From Alkalicoccus halolimnae (GTDB lineage: Bacteria; Bacillota; Bacilli; Bacillales; Salisediminibacteriaceae): a DNA stretch of 64,000 nucleotides. The notes beneath the pieces were generated by a model that saw only the letters and a list, made by a program, of their open reading frames with translations, was not told the DNA's origin and did no database searches. The stretch covers positions 1,116,001 to 1,180,000 of the forward strand of contig NZ_CP144914.1 of assembly GCF_008014775.2 (NCBI RefSeq), given 5' to 3'. Shown piece by piece: positions 50,063-60,116 of this stretch; position 1 is the stretch's first letter; every line of letters begins with the position of its first letter. The position numbers and the translations under genes are program-made.

Positions 50063-51019
50063 GTGGCTAAAGATAAACTTTCCCGTGTAGTGAAAGCTGC
50101 CAAAATGTATTACCAGCTCGATTACAGCCAGCAGGTTATCGCAAAAGAGCTCGGTATTTCACGTCCTTCTGTTTCCAGGCTGCTTCAGGAAGCAAAGGAT
50201 AAAGGGATCGTGCAGATTCGCATCGTCGATCCACATAAAGGAGTAGAGCAGTTGGAAGAAGCACTTAAAGAACACTATCAATTAAAAGAATGTGTTATAG
50301 CAGATGCCCCTTTAAATGATGAACAGGTCATTAAAGAAGAAATCGGACGTAAAGCAGCTGAATACTTGCATGCTATAGTGAAAGATGGGGATATCATTGG
50401 AGCAACATGGGGGACGACTTTACACGAAGTTGCCAGACATGTAGAGCAGAAAAGTGTCCATAATGTTCACGTCACTCAGCTCAACGGAGGAGTGAGCTAC
50501 TCGGAAACGAATACATATGCAGCTGAAATACTTAATTATCTCGGCCGAGCCTTTAATACTTCTCCTCATTTTCTGCCTCTTCCAGCAGTAGTTGATCATG
50601 TAGTAGTGAAACAGGCGATTGTGAGCGACAGACACATACGTCACGTTTTAGAACTTGGAATAAAAGCTAACATTGCGCTTTTCACAGTCGGAGAAAGAAA
50701 TGAAGAATCAGCTCTCGTAAAAGCGGATTACTTAACCGGAGAAGATGTAAAAGTTCTGAAAAACAAAGAGGCAGTAGGTGATATCTGCTCTCGAATGATC
50801 GATGTTCAAGGCAACATATGTGATGAGGATATTGATGCGAGAACGATAGGTGTGGAATTGAAGCATCTGCGGAACAAAGAACAGTCGGTGCTGGTCGCAG
50901 GCGGGATGAGAAAAGCGGAAGGTATTATAGGGGCACTGAATGGCAGGTACGCCAATGTCCTTATTACAGATAAATATACGGCGCAGGTCCTTGTGGAAAG
51001 AGTAGAAGAAACAGTTTAA
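50063..51019 (+). CDS. deoR: SorC/DeoR-type deoxyribonucleoside regulator
   Basis: 318 aa. The N-terminal HTH (QVIAKELGISRPSVSRLLQEA, about residues 20-45) and C-terminal sugar-phosphate-binding SorC domain (GDIIGATWGTTLHEVA, GDICSRMIDVQGN) match B. subtilis DeoR, which represses dra-nupC-pdp until deoxyribose-5-phosphate binds. GTG start with TTGGAGG. It lies downstream of its presumed targets rather than upstream as in B. subtilis. Confidence 0.9.
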   Translation: MAKDKLSRVVKAAKMYYQLDYSQQVIAKELGISRPSVSRLLQEAKDKGIVQIRIVDPHKGVEQLEEALKEHYQLKECVIADAPLNDEQVIKEEIGRKAAEYLHAIVKDGDIIGATWGTTLHEVARHVEQKSVHNVHVTQLNGGVSYSETNTYAAEILNYLGRAFNTSPHFLPLPAVVDHVVVKQAIVSDRHIRHVLELGIKANIALFTVGERNEESALVKADYLTGEDVKVLKNKEAVGDICSRMIDVQGNICDEDIDARTIGVELKHLRNKEQSVLVAGGMRKAEGIIGALNGRYANVLITDKYTAQVLVERVEETV

Positions 51020-51060
51020 CTAATCGCATTGGAAAACTTTATACAAAGCAAGTTAATAAA

Positions 51061-51204
51061 AGAGATGTCCCATAAGGATAGGGGCAGGGCATCGCACAGA
51101 GAAAAGCCTGATAGACAAATCCCTGTCTATCAGGCTTTTTAACACCTTATCCGGCTCCGCGCGTGCTTTCAAAACTGTCTCGATATACCTTATGAGACAG
51201 CCTC
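51061..51204 (+). repeat. 145-bp MITE-like element, copy 2
   Basis: The left end GAGATGTCCCATAAGGATA and the complement of the right end, GAGGCTGTCTCATAAGG, are imperfect inverted repeats. Same internal layout and length as 38814-38958. It starts 42 nt after deoR. Confidence 0.8.
51102..51140 (+). terminator. Terminator hairpin inside MITE copy 2 (after deoR)
   Basis: AAAAGCCTGATAGAC/GTCTATCAGGCTTTTT with loop AAATCCCT. Compared with 38854 one base pair has switched on both sides (T-A versus A-T), so pairing is kept. Confidence 0.85.
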
Positions 51205-51392
51205 CTTTTAATCTTTAGTTTTGTTAAAGTCTGTGGCTCTTACACATATAAAGTGAATCATTCCTGTTCTTTATCATTTACAGTCTGCTTCCTTTCTTTA
51301 AAAGCCGCAGCAACAGGCATGAGCGGTTTGAGATAATTTTCTCATTTTATATTTATTGGAAAATATAATTTCATACCACTAAGTTTGCGTAG

Positions 51393-52003
51393 TACCGAGT
51401 CTGTTGTTGATACATGTAGAGACTCCGCTTCAGTTCTACAGTGAAGGAGATCTCCGGTTTACGCCCTGGTGGATCTTCCGACCTCCTTCTTCCACTGGCT
51501 TCCGCTTCGTTTTTTCTTCACGGAAATAACAGCAATTCTTCTTTTCATCAATGATATTTTTCGTGCCGTAAAAACCGGTGTCAGGCCGGGGGTGCCTGCG
51601 GAAGAAGCTTTCCCAAACGTCAGGGAAGCCACATGCTTTCTCCGCGGCATACGGAAGATGCGCAGACACTCCAAAAACAACACGGAGCTTTAATGGAGCA
51701 CTCATGCAAAAGTCTTGCACCATGAGGGGAAAAGATGGCCTTCTATACGAATGAAACTTCCCCTTTATACAGGTGGAATAAATGATGATCAAAAGCGATC
51801 TTCTTTATTAGGAGGCAGATGCTGCTCTGTCTATTTACCGTAAGCTGCAGGGCACATGGGGCGACTCCGGGGCGATGAAGGACGAGCCGAAGATCCATCC
51901 CGCACGACCGCAGGGAGGAAGGGATTAATGAGACCGGCCCGCCCGGAAAGCGTCCCCATGGAAACGAAAGCGACCGTTTAACGCTTCTTTACTTTATTTT
52001 CAA
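51393..52003 (+). repeat. Composite dispersed repeat, long copy 2
   Basis: Parallels 36671-37310 along its whole length: module C (CTGTTGTTGATACATGTAGA, GACTCCGCTTCAG), module B (51621-51697), the ATGGCCTTCTATACGAATG middle and the core hairpin 51855-51972. It fills most of the 1.2-kb gap between deoR and the SEC-C gene. Another eroded core tail (TTGGAAACGACAGTGGACG) is at 52070-52105. Confidence 0.88.
51855..51972 (+). repeat. Dispersed hairpin repeat, core copy 8
   Basis: CATGGGGCGACTCCGGGGCG...GAAGGACGAGCCGAAGATCC and GGCCGGCCCGCCCGGAAAG...CCATGGAAACGAAAGCG, nearly identical to copy 4. The core's central stem has two point differences and looks weaker. Confidence 0.88.
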
Positions 52004-52193
52004 TATAGCTTAATCTTTAGCTTTGTTAAAGGGCGGAGCTCTTACGTTAAGAAAAGTGAAAGCACCCCTTGGAAACGACAGTGGACGTTCATCGCTTCTA
52101 TACTTTTTCAAAGCCGGCCTAATCTTTAACAGGGTAGATAAAATTTTTATTGATAGGCCTTTTCAGTGAAAGAGAACGTTCCATGCTTCCCTC

Positions 52194-53180
52194 TTATTGC
52201 ACAGTAGTCTCCAGTTTTTGGGGATTGGATAATTGTTTGTAGCGGGAAGATACAGTAGTTGCCGCTACGCTGTATTTTTTTGCGGCAGCTTTTTGAGAGA
52301 TGAATTTCTCTTTATCTACATGAATCCCTATCCAGTAATCAAGGGCGGCCGCGAAAGCTTCCGGTTTATTAACACGCGGATTGTTTTCACGAAGGTATTC
52401 CCGTATTTTAATCGCAGCTGCAGTGAAGTTTTGTTTCGAATCTATTTCAAGTTTATCGAGAATAGACGTATATTCTGCTGGCTGTTCCGTTCCATGCTTA
52501 ACAAGTATGCTGAGCAGCTGGAGCATCAGATCAAACTGTTTTGTAAAACGCTTTTGTTTTTTGAGGCCTGCTGTAAGACATTCTTTATGAAAAGCTTCTG
52601 CAAGCCTTGGCGGGAGCTGTAAAGCATCGTTTCCGAGTGAAGGTCCTTCCGGAGCAGGATAAAGGTAGCCTGTGATGTACTGACCGGCTTCAATATTTTC
52701 AGAAACAGGCGTTTTATGGATCGTCTGCGTTTTATCGTCCCACATATCTTTTAATGCAATGTATTCCTTATCTGTATAAATAATATAAAAAAAGCGCGGT
52801 TCCAATTTCATCCAGTCTTTTAAAAACTTCTGGAAGGAGGAGGAATAGTTATCTTTAAACTCTTTTAGGAAAGAATCAAGCACCGTTTTATTGTTATCAT
52901 TTTTCCAATTGAACAGCATCCAATGGTACAGAAGCTGAGAAAAGGCTTTTGCATCAGAGCTTTCCAGAGAGCCCAAAGCGGCATTTTTCTGTTCGAAGGC
53001 AGGTTTAATTTCTTCATCGAAATTTTTACTGTAGTCAAATACTTTAGGGAGAAGTTCATTAAAGTCACGCTGATCCTTTTCGTCAAAGCGCGATTTCGTA
53101 TTTAGCTTCTTCAGACAGCATTTTTTGTACTTTTTCCCGCTGCCGCAGGGGCATGGATCATTTCTTTTCAGAGCAGCCAT
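52194..53180 (-). CDS. SEC-C zinc-binding motif protein
   Basis: 328 aa. The N-terminal RNDPCPCGSGKKYKKCC (residues 6-22) is the SEC-C zinc motif found at the end of SecA and in many stand-alone proteins. The rest is largely helical and unassigned. The last 40 residues (SQKAAAKKYSVAATTVSSRY) look like a helix-turn-helix. ATG 53204 is in frame, but ATG 53180 follows GAGGTGA and is chosen. Function unknown. Confidence 0.8.
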   Translation of the reverse strand: MAALKRNDPCPCGSGKKYKKCCLKKLNTKSRFDEKDQRDFNELLPKVFDYSKNFDEEIKPAFEQKNAALGSLESSDAKAFSQLLYHWMLFNWKNDNNKTVLDSFLKEFKDNYSSSFQKFLKDWMKLEPRFFYIIYTDKEYIALKDMWDDKTQTIHKTPVSENIEAGQYITGYLYPAPEGPSLGNDALQLPPRLAEAFHKECLTAGLKKQKRFTKQFDLMLQLLSILVKHGTEQPAEYTSILDKLEIDSKQNFTAAAIKIREYLRENNPRVNKPEAFAAALDYWIGIHVDKEKFISQKAAAKKYSVAATTVSSRYKQLSNPQKLETTVQ

Positions 53181-53294
53181 TTCTTTCACCTCATTGTCCT
53201 TCATTTGTCTCGTTAATCATATCATTTTAAGCAATTTTTTCAAGCTTGCCGATATGGTACAATCAATTCACCTGAATGAGAAAGGATAGTAAAT

Positions 53295-54680
53295 ATGAGC
53301 AGACAAATTCCAGTCCAGAAAAATGATTATGTACGTGTTACATTTGAGGACTTAACACATGACGGAGCAGGTGTAGCTAAAGTAGACGGCTATCCGCTTT
53401 TCGTAAAAAGAGCGCTTCCGGGTGAAACCGGTCTTATTAAAGTAATTCATACAAAGAAAAATTTCGGTTTCGGCCGTTTAACGGAAATAATTAAGGAAAG
53501 TAAAGAACGGACCGAGCCGCCTTGTTCGATCTTTAATCAGTGCGGCGGCTGTCAGCTGCAGCACCTGAGCTACAATGGCCAGCTTGCCTATAAACAGAAG
53601 CAGGTGCAGGAAACAATGGTCCGTATTGGAGGGCTGGGTAATTTAACAGTTCATCCTACGCTCGGAATGGAGGAGCCGTGGAGATATAGGAATAAATCGC
53701 AGGTTCCGGTAAGTGAACAAAATGGAAAAATAGCAGCTGGGTTCTATGCAGAGCGGAGCCACACGATAGTGGATATGGAAGAGTGTCTGATTCAGCATGA
53801 AGATGCAGACCGCGCTGTCAGATTTGTGAAACAGCTTGCTGCGGAATATGGTATCCGCGGGTATGATGATAAGACTCATAAAGGACAGCTGAGGCACGTC
53901 GTCATCCGTCATGCCCAAACGACAGACCAGCTGATGATTGTGCTGATTACGAAAGACAAAACATTACCAAATAAAAAGCATATTATCCGGCGGATGAAAG
54001 AGGAATTTCCGAACCTTGTTTCGCTCGTTCATAATGTGAATCCGAAACGGACGAACGTTATTTTTGGTGACCAGACTGAGATTATGTGGGGAGAAGGCGT
54101 CATTTATGATGAAATTGACAACATCCGGTTTGCGATTTCTCCTCGTTCCTTTTATCAAATCAATCCGTTACAGACGAGAGTCCTTTATGAAAAAGCGCTG
54201 GAGTTTGCGCGGCTTACGGGAAAGGAAAATGTGATCGATGCCTACTGCGGTATCGGCACGATCAGTTTGTTTCTTGCCCGTCGAGCCAAACACGTTTACG
54301 GCGTGGAAGTAGTGCCCGAGGCTGTAACGGATGCTAAAGAGAACGCCAAGCTTAATCACATCGAAAATGCTGAATTTTATGTTGGTGAGGCAGAAAACAT
54401 TATGCCATGGTGGCGCGCGCAGGGGATGAATGCGGATGTTATTGTCGTTGACCCTCCCCGTAAAGGCTGTGATGAAAAGCTGCTGCAGTCAATAGCAGAA
54501 ATGACCCCGGAGCGGATTGTCTACGTTTCCTGCAACCCGGCTACGCTCGCACGTGACCTGAAATATCTGGAGGAAAAAGGCTACGAAGCAAAAGAAGTAC
54601 AGCCTGTGGATATGTTCCCGCATACAACCCACGTGGAATGTGTGACATGGCTGGAAAAGAAGGAAGTAGTCGAGTTGTAA
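53295..54680 (+). CDS. rlmCD: 23S rRNA (uracil-C5)-methyltransferase RlmCD/RlmD type
   Basis: 461 aa. An N-terminal TRAM domain (about 8-66), then iron-sulphur cysteines [14 protein letters not shown] (about 76-90), then an SAM-binding region [15 protein letters not shown] (about 315), and the catalytic region [10 protein letters not shown] and [13 protein letters not shown] with the nucleophilic Cys. B. subtilis YefA (RlmCD) methylates both U747 and U1939; equivalence is inferred from synteny after gatCAB-dgkB. Confidence 0.92.
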   Translation: MSRQIPVQKNDYVRVTFEDLTHDGAGVAKVDGYPLFVKRALPGETGLIKVIHTKKNFGFGRLTEIIKESKERTEPPCSIFNQCGGCQLQHLSYNGQLAYKQKQVQETMVRIGGLGNLTVHPTLGMEEPWRYRNKSQVPVSEQNGKIAAGFYAERSHTIVDMEECLIQHEDADRAVRFVKQLAAEYGIRGYDDKTHKGQLRHVVIRHAQTTDQLMIVLITKDKTLPNKKHIIRRMKEEFPNLVSLVHNVNPKRTNVIFGDQTEIMWGEGVIYDEIDNIRFAISPRSFYQINPLQTRVLYEKALEFARLTGKENVIDAYCGIGTISLFLARRAKHVYGVEVVPEAVTDAKENAKLNHIENAEFYVGEAENIMPWWRAQGMNADVIVVDPPRKGCDEKLLQSIAEMTPERIVYVSCNPATLARDLKYLEEKGYEAKEVQPVDMFPHTTHVECVTWLEKKEVVEL

Positions 54681-54755
54681 AAAGTTAAATAACACACTAA
54701 TGAACCAGCTCTCTCTAAAAATGATGCGAAACTTCCTTACGAATGAACAGAAACA

Positions 54756-54797
54756 AACAAGAAACCTACCAGGAAATAATCAGGTAGGTTTCTTGTT
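54756..54797. terminator. Bidirectional terminator after rlmCD
   Basis: AACAAGAAACCTACC/GGTAGGTTTCTTGTT, a 15-bp perfect stem between convergent genes. Confidence 0.92.
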
Positions 54798-54854
54798 ATT
54801 AATTGAAATAAATTTTTTTGTAGTTATTGCTGCGCTGTATGAAACAGCATCCTC

Positions 54855-55721
54855 TTACAAGTTAATAGTCACGTCAGCATCTTCCCGAAGGTCTTCTACG
54901 AGCTGCTGGGACTGTTCTGCTTCTTTCCGTGCAGCAACCTGCTCTTCCAGATCAGGCTTGACTTCTTCGTAGGAAGGCATCTCTACGTCTTCTCCGCCTT
55001 CTCCACTCATCTGCTCCTGCTGGGCTGTCATTTGATCGTAGGCCTCTTCAAGCTCTTCCTCTGTAGGTTCTGCATCTCCGCTTTCTTCTGAAAGAAGGCG
55101 ATCAATCTTTACCTGCATTTCAGCCTGATCCATAATCTCTTCTTCTTCGAGCCCCTGTTCCTGCAGTGCAGACAACAGTTCATCTCCTGATTCGAGACCA
55201 TTCTGAGCGGCAAGTTCATCAAGAGTTTCATTCACATCTTCTTCAGATACATCATAATCACGGCTGTCTGCTTCCTGAATAAGAAGTTCAGTGCCGACCA
55301 TATTTTCCGCAACCTGTTCTTTTAACTGATCCTGGTCTATTTCTTCCTGTGTCATTTGGGCCTGCTGGGCAGCCTGCATAAACTGACCTTCATAATTGGA
55401 AGCAAAATCTTCTTTAAGTATTTCTTCTCCATTTACTTCTGCAACCGTATCCGGAACATCTTCTAAATCAGGCTCGGGCATTTCAGGCTGCTCCTGCTGG
55501 GCTGTTTCATTACCTTCCCCGGCAGCTTCCTCACCTTCTGCTGTTTCATCGTCTCCGGCAGCAGCCTCATTGTTTTCTGCTGGTTCTTCCGTCTGATTTT
55601 CTGTTTCCATATTATTACCTTCATTAGTATTACCTTCATTGGATTCTTCACCACCGCCGCAAGCGGCTACTAAAGAAATACTCATAGCTGTAGATAGACT
55701 TAATAATAATTTTTTATTCAA
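54855..55721 (-). CDS. SurA_N-like chaperone lipoprotein, highly acidic
   Basis: 288 aa. The start is TTG 55721, placed 9 nt after AAAGGAG; the frame stays open upstream to 55796 but without a signal. The lipoprotein signal ends LVAAC (Cys about residue 21), followed by a 70-residue Glu/Asn/Gly-rich linker. Then comes a SurA N-terminal-like domain (VAEVNGEEILKEDF, about 95-240). There is no parvulin PPIase domain, so it would be a holdase-type extracytoplasmic chaperone at most. The extreme acidity fits a halophile. Confidence 0.82.
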   Translation of the reverse strand: MNKKLLLSLSTAMSISLVAACGGGEESNEGNTNEGNNMETENQTEEPAENNEAAAGDDETAEGEEAAGEGNETAQQEQPEMPEPDLEDVPDTVAEVNGEEILKEDFASNYEGQFMQAAQQAQMTQEEIDQDQLKEQVAENMVGTELLIQEADSRDYDVSEEDVNETLDELAAQNGLESGDELLSALQEQGLEEEEIMDQAEMQVKIDRLLSEESGDAEPTEEELEEAYDQMTAQQEQMSGEGGEDVEMPSYEEVKPDLEEQVAARKEAEQSQQLVEDLREDADVTINL

Positions 55722-56088
55722 GATGCATTCTCCTTTCAAAATCATGCTGCCGCAAATGGTAACATACCTAAATAAAGAAATGTATGGACAAAGCAATTCT
55801 CTGCCTGCTCATGAGCAAATATGTTGGGTAAATCTAAAAAATTATTTTTTGCCCAAAAGGGTTATTTACGCTATTTTCTCCTGATACATGCAATTTTCAA
55901 GCTTTTGTACAGAGATTCGTTCTACCAGAAGATCGAAAACAGCGTGAAGTTGTGAAATTGTGTAATAAAATCGTAATAAAACAGAAAATTTTTCTGAGGA
56001 TTATATTTTCTCCACTTTTTATCGCAGAACATTATCGATTACGATGTTTTTTCCAATATAATTTCCAGAATAAGAGTGAAAACAATCA

Positions 56089-56637
56089 TTAACGGGGCGA
56101 GGCTTCCTGCAGTTCATTAATGGTTAAGCCGAATGTCATTTGAAGGTGAGGATAATCACGAAATCCGCTCCAGTCACCGCCCCATTCGAACCCTAAGTCT
56201 TTAGCAATTTCCGCAGCTTCAAGCCAATCGGGTTTTCCACTGCCATTGAAGTCACTTTCCACATCCCATACAACGTCTCCCTCATCCGTACGGAGCGCAA
56301 AATCAATTGCCAGGCCATAGTTGTGATAAGATTCCCCACCTGCTGCATGAGTAACGATTTCCCCTTCGGAAGAACGACCACGGGCAAAAAGGTCATTTTG
56401 TCTTTCTTTGGAACGATATGTTTCGGTAATAACCACGTTTATATTCCGGTCAGCCGTTCTTTCCAAAAATTTTTCTTTTTGTTTTTCGACAGTGGGGTGG
56501 AGGCCCTCATTTTCAATTACTTCATCGGCGCTTATATTATCACGGGTGGAATTTTCTTTATCTGCAAGTAAGTCAACATTTTCATAAACAAAGGCGGAAA
56601 GTACAAGAATGATAGAAATAAATATAATCAGTTTGAT
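56089..56637 (-). CDS. M15 family cell-wall peptidase (CwlK/VanY-like) with apparent ATC start
   Basis: 182 aa if read from ATC 56635-56637. A membrane/signal helix (KLIIFISIILVLSAFVYEN) is followed by a linker and the M15 domain: ITETYRSKERQNDLFARG, HNYGLAIDFAL and the late zinc-site HLQM. This family cleaves peptidoglycan stem peptides (L-Ala-D-Glu or D-Ala-D-Ala). The first ordinary start, TTG 56466, would remove the signal helix. AAAAGGAG sits 10 nt before ATC-AAA-CTG, exactly where ATG-AAA-CTG would be expected. Either a rare start codon, a start-loss mutation, or a sequence error. Confidence 0.75.
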   Translation of the reverse strand: MKLIIFISIILVLSAFVYENVDLLADKENSTRDNISADEVIENEGLHPTVEKQKEKFLERTADRNINVVITETYRSKERQNDLFARGRSSEGEIVTHAAGGESYHNYGLAIDFALRTDEGDVVWDVESDFNGSGKPDWLEAAEIAKDLGFEWGGDWSGFRDYPHLQMTFGLTINELQEASPR

Positions 56638-56746
56638 GGCTGGGAGTCTCCTTTTATAAATGTATAGCCTTTCCTGAAAAGCTATAGTTTAAGTTTATAA
56701 AAATAATGAAGGCGTTTAAAGTGAAAACTCCTGTCACCCGACTTTG

Positions 56747-56862
56747 TTTCTCCGGGGATGATTTCCTCCGAGGGGGATTGTCTTCAGCTGATTTTGCGGA
56801 AAATCCACCTGTGAAAAAGACATTCAGACATAGCAGAATCTCAGGAGCCGTCCCCGTACCAG
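56747..56862 (-). repeat. Dispersed hairpin repeat, diverged core copy 9
   Basis: Reverse orientation: TTTCTCCGGGGATGATTTCC...GGATTGTCTTCAGCT...CATTCAGAC...GGAGCCGTCCCC. The centre GATTTTGCGGAAAATC forms a short stem. It lies in the 593-bp gap 56638-57230, where no gene is evident. Confidence 0.6.
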
Positions 56863-57230
56863 GCCGCTCACTAGTATTATCTTCTTATGTAATGAGTGAT
56901 TCATTTCTGCCATTTCTTATGCAAAGAGAAAAACAAGAGTTCTCATTGATTTGTTCAAATTGTATAGTAAAATCATATTTTTAAGGTGTTTAAGAGCTGG
57001 GTTAAAGAAGCACTTTCCGGGGAATCATCAACCTCCAGTTTTTGAAGGGGTAAATCATCCCTTACACCCTGAGTTTTCCGCTTTCTGCAGAGGAATGCGC
57101 ATAAGGAAATGGATGTTAAATATATAACATTATCAAATTACCTATATATAGAGAATTTTCTTGGTATAGTAGAAATACTGTTTTATAATGGAAAGAGTGT
57201 ATAAAAGAAGTTTTATAAGGAAGAAGGAGT

Positions 57231-58250
57231 ATGCCAAAAATGATTAACGTTTTAGTTACGGGTATAGGCGGCCCTACAGCCCAAGGTGTTATGCGCGGAC
57301 TTGCAGATGAAGACAACATAACAATTGTAGGTGTAGATCGCAGAGAAGTGAATAGCGGGCGGCCTTTCTGCCATAAATTTCATCAAATTCCTGGAATGAT
57401 AGATCTTGGAAGTTACAAAAACAAAATAAGGGAAATTGTTCAATCGGAAAAAATTGATGTCATTTTCCCCTCTCTTCACGAAGAAATCGAAGTATATACT
57501 TCTTTTAAAAGGGAACTCGACGTGGTCGTAGCAACCCCGGAATCAGATTATATTTCCGCACTCAACAATAAAGCTGAAGCGTATAAGCTCCTTGAGCAGA
57601 TGGACTTGGAACATTATATCCCTAAATACTTTGTTTTTCAAAACAGAGAAGAGTTAAAAGTGGTTATGGATAAACATTTTTCCAGGGATAAATTCACTGT
57701 TGCGAAACAAGTATCCGGGCATGGAGCTCTTGGTTTTGCACTTCTGACGGACAGAGAGACGTATTTGGAAATGCTTACGAAAGGGCAGAAAAACTATGTT
57801 GCTTTGCAGGACTATTGTGATATCCCGCATGAGGGCGGGGAAATGGTCATGGAATATCTGCCCGGCCAGGAGTTCAGCGTCGATGTCTACGTCTATGAAG
57901 GGAAAACGGTTACTGCAGTGCCGCGTGAAAGAACCGGAGTATCCAGCGGTCTCGTTCTGGATGGAAAAGTTATTTATAATGAAGCGTTAATTGAAGCTGG
58001 TTCTGTCGTGTCAGAAGCCCTTATCCATACAGGATTTATAAATCTGCAATTTATTGAACATGAAGGATCGTACAAATTAACAGATATCAATCCACGTTTC
58101 TGTGGCAGCCAGGTGATGAGTCTCGGAGCAGGTGTTAATTTTCCTCTTCTGCTGATTGAATACGAACTGCTGCAGAATAAACCTGACGTTCACCCGAAGT
58201 GGGGGACACGTATGCTTCGTTACAGAGATCAATTTTTTATTCAGGAATAG
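57231..58250 (+). CDS. ATP-grasp protein (CarB/PylC-like)
   Basis: 339 aa. The N-terminal Rossmann-like domain (NVLVTGIGGPTAQGVMRGL, DVIFPSLHEEIEVY) is followed by an ATP-grasp domain with PEYLPGQEFSVDVYV-type and DINPRFCGSQVMSLGAGVNFP ligands. These resemble carbamoyl-phosphate synthase large chains but are half-size. Stand-alone members ligate amino acids, peptides or small acids; the substrate here is unknown. Monocistronic, AAGGAG-type site, terminator at 58275. Confidence 0.82.
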   Translation: MPKMINVLVTGIGGPTAQGVMRGLADEDNITIVGVDRREVNSGRPFCHKFHQIPGMIDLGSYKNKIREIVQSEKIDVIFPSLHEEIEVYTSFKRELDVVVATPESDYISALNNKAEAYKLLEQMDLEHYIPKYFVFQNREELKVVMDKHFSRDKFTVAKQVSGHGALGFALLTDRETYLEMLTKGQKNYVALQDYCDIPHEGGEMVMEYLPGQEFSVDVYVYEGKTVTAVPRERTGVSSGLVLDGKVIYNEALIEAGSVVSEALIHTGFINLQFIEHEGSYKLTDINPRFCGSQVMSLGAGVNFPLLLIEYELLQNKPDVHPKWGTRMLRYRDQFFIQE

Positions 58251-58274
58251 CAGGAATCATTTTTAATATGAAAT

Positions 58275-58310
58275 AAAGGCGTTATGACTGCAATCGGTCA
58301 TAACGCCTTT
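58275..58310. terminator. Bidirectional terminator between the ATP-grasp gene and murJ
   Basis: AAAGGCGTTATGAC/GTCATAACGCCTTT, perfect 14-bp stem with an 8-nt loop. Confidence 0.9.
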
Positions 58311-58375
58311 GTTATAAACAGGACAGTTTCATCCTTTCTCTTAAAACATTTTTTGATAAACATCTGGTACCTGTT

Positions 58376-59902
58376 TTACTTGAACTTCCCGGCTAATTTT
58401 CTTTTTATGCCTGCAACGCCATGATCAAATGCTTCTATTTTCAAGAAGTTAAGCAGCGTAAAGTAAATCACAGCACCAATAAACATGGTCAGCAGAAGAG
58501 CCGGTGGAAATAGCATGACGGCCAGGAAGTAGTCGTATACATAATAAGCAGCCGCAGCCATTACTGCAGAAGCTGCAAGTATCTTCAAAAAAGCCGCAGC
58601 CATTTTTTTAAATTGGAGAGAACCGATTTTTTTCTTCAAATTATAAAAAAGCAGAACGGTACAGAATATGGCTGAAATGCTCGTAGCCAGAGCCAGACCA
58701 CTTATGCCCATCACAGGAGCAAGCAGGAAGTTCAGGATAATGTTTAACACCACAGCGATCGCAGCGTTGACCATCGGCGTTCTTGTATCCTGCAGAGAAT
58801 AAAACGCCTGGGACAGGACTACCCGGAGTCCCGTACCTACCATTCCGATAGAATAAAAGAAAAAGGCGCCTGACGTCATTACTACCGCGCTGCTGTCAAA
58901 TGCCCCTCTGTCAAAGAGCAGCCGGACAATCGGTTCAGCAAAAACAAGCGCGCCCACTGTAGCAGGCAGTGTCAACAGAGCCACCCCTACAATCGATTGA
59001 TGCAGCGTATATTTCATTCTGTCGGAATTTCCTTTGGAAGCCATTCGTGAAATGGAAGGAAACATGACCGTCGTAATGGATGTTACAAAAATCCCGTGCA
59101 CAAAATTTGTGAGCGTATGCGCATAATTCAGTGCGGAAATTCCTCCTACAGCTACCTGGGAAGCAAGGGTACGGTCGACCAGTTTATTAATCTGCTGAAC
59201 TGCAGAGCCCAAAATGACCGGAATCGCAAGAATGAGCATACGTCGGAGGTTTTCATCCTTTAAATCAAAAACTTTCTGGTAACGAAAAGACTTGCGGTAG
59301 GAGAAAAATAGCAGGATCAACCACTGGACCGCAAGAGCAGCAACAAGTCCATAGGCCAGCAGAGACGGATTTCCTGTTTCGGAAGCAGTTATTATGGAAG
59401 CAATCACAATGAGACTCATCGGAATTCCGAGCAGGTTTGGTACTGCAAAAAGCTTTTGATAATTCAAGTAAGCACTTAAAATTCTGATAAAAATGGTGAA
59501 GTATATACCAAGCAGCGTTATTCTTGTAAAGTAGACAGCGGTGGCAAGGGTTTCCCCTTCAAATCCGCTGGCAAAGACTTTAACGACAGGTTCAGTGAAA
59601 ATCAAACCGAGCAGTATGATAATAGAGGAAAAGACGAGCAGGACGTTAATCAAATTGTTAGTATAGCGGAGAGCAGAAGATGGGCCTTCCTGCTGCTCAA
59701 TCCGGCTGTACATCGGTATGTATCCCGTTGAAATACCTTTAGCGACGATCCCAAAGATCACAACAGGGATTGTCAGAGCTATCAGATAGGCATCACTGAT
59801 GCCGGATGTTCCATAAAAGTAAGCGAGAGTAACGTCCCGCAGAAAACCAACAATTTTAGATAAGAATGTTAAAATCATTAGAATAATAACCGCTTTTTTC
59901 AT
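58376..59902 (-). CDS. murJ: MurJ/MviN family lipid II flippase
   Basis: 508 aa, about 14 hydrophobic segments over the full length. The N-terminal LSKIVGFLRDVTLAYFYGTSGISDAYLIAL is a MurJ hallmark. The family flips the peptidoglycan precursor lipid II. An in-frame GTG at 59923 exists, but ATG 59902 follows AGGAG and gives the normal start. Bacillaceae often carry several MOP-family flippases, so it may be one of a set rather than the only MurJ. Confidence 0.88.
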   Translation of the reverse strand: MKKAVIILMILTFLSKIVGFLRDVTLAYFYGTSGISDAYLIALTIPVVIFGIVAKGISTGYIPMYSRIEQQEGPSSALRYTNNLINVLLVFSSIIILLGLIFTEPVVKVFASGFEGETLATAVYFTRITLLGIYFTIFIRILSAYLNYQKLFAVPNLLGIPMSLIVIASIITASETGNPSLLAYGLVAALAVQWLILLFFSYRKSFRYQKVFDLKDENLRRMLILAIPVILGSAVQQINKLVDRTLASQVAVGGISALNYAHTLTNFVHGIFVTSITTVMFPSISRMASKGNSDRMKYTLHQSIVGVALLTLPATVGALVFAEPIVRLLFDRGAFDSSAVVMTSGAFFFYSIGMVGTGLRVVLSQAFYSLQDTRTPMVNAAIAVVLNIILNFLLAPVMGISGLALATSISAIFCTVLLFYNLKKKIGSLQFKKMAAAFLKILAASAVMAAAAYYVYDYFLAVMLFPPALLLTMFIGAVIYFTLLNFLKIEAFDHGVAGIKRKLAGKFK

Positions 59903-60116
59903 AAAAAATCTCCTGTTATCCACCAGTCAAAATGGAGGGAATAAATTGAATACTTTCTCTAAAAGATAAATATTTATTTGTAGAAACAGCGTCAATGAGA
60001 GTTTATGGCATCTATTGAGCTGTATCCAACATCTATCGTATCATTATAAGAAATACTCTACCATGAATAAATAAAAGAAAAAGAGGAAGAACGCAGAAAG
60101 GATGAAGTGTACTAAT

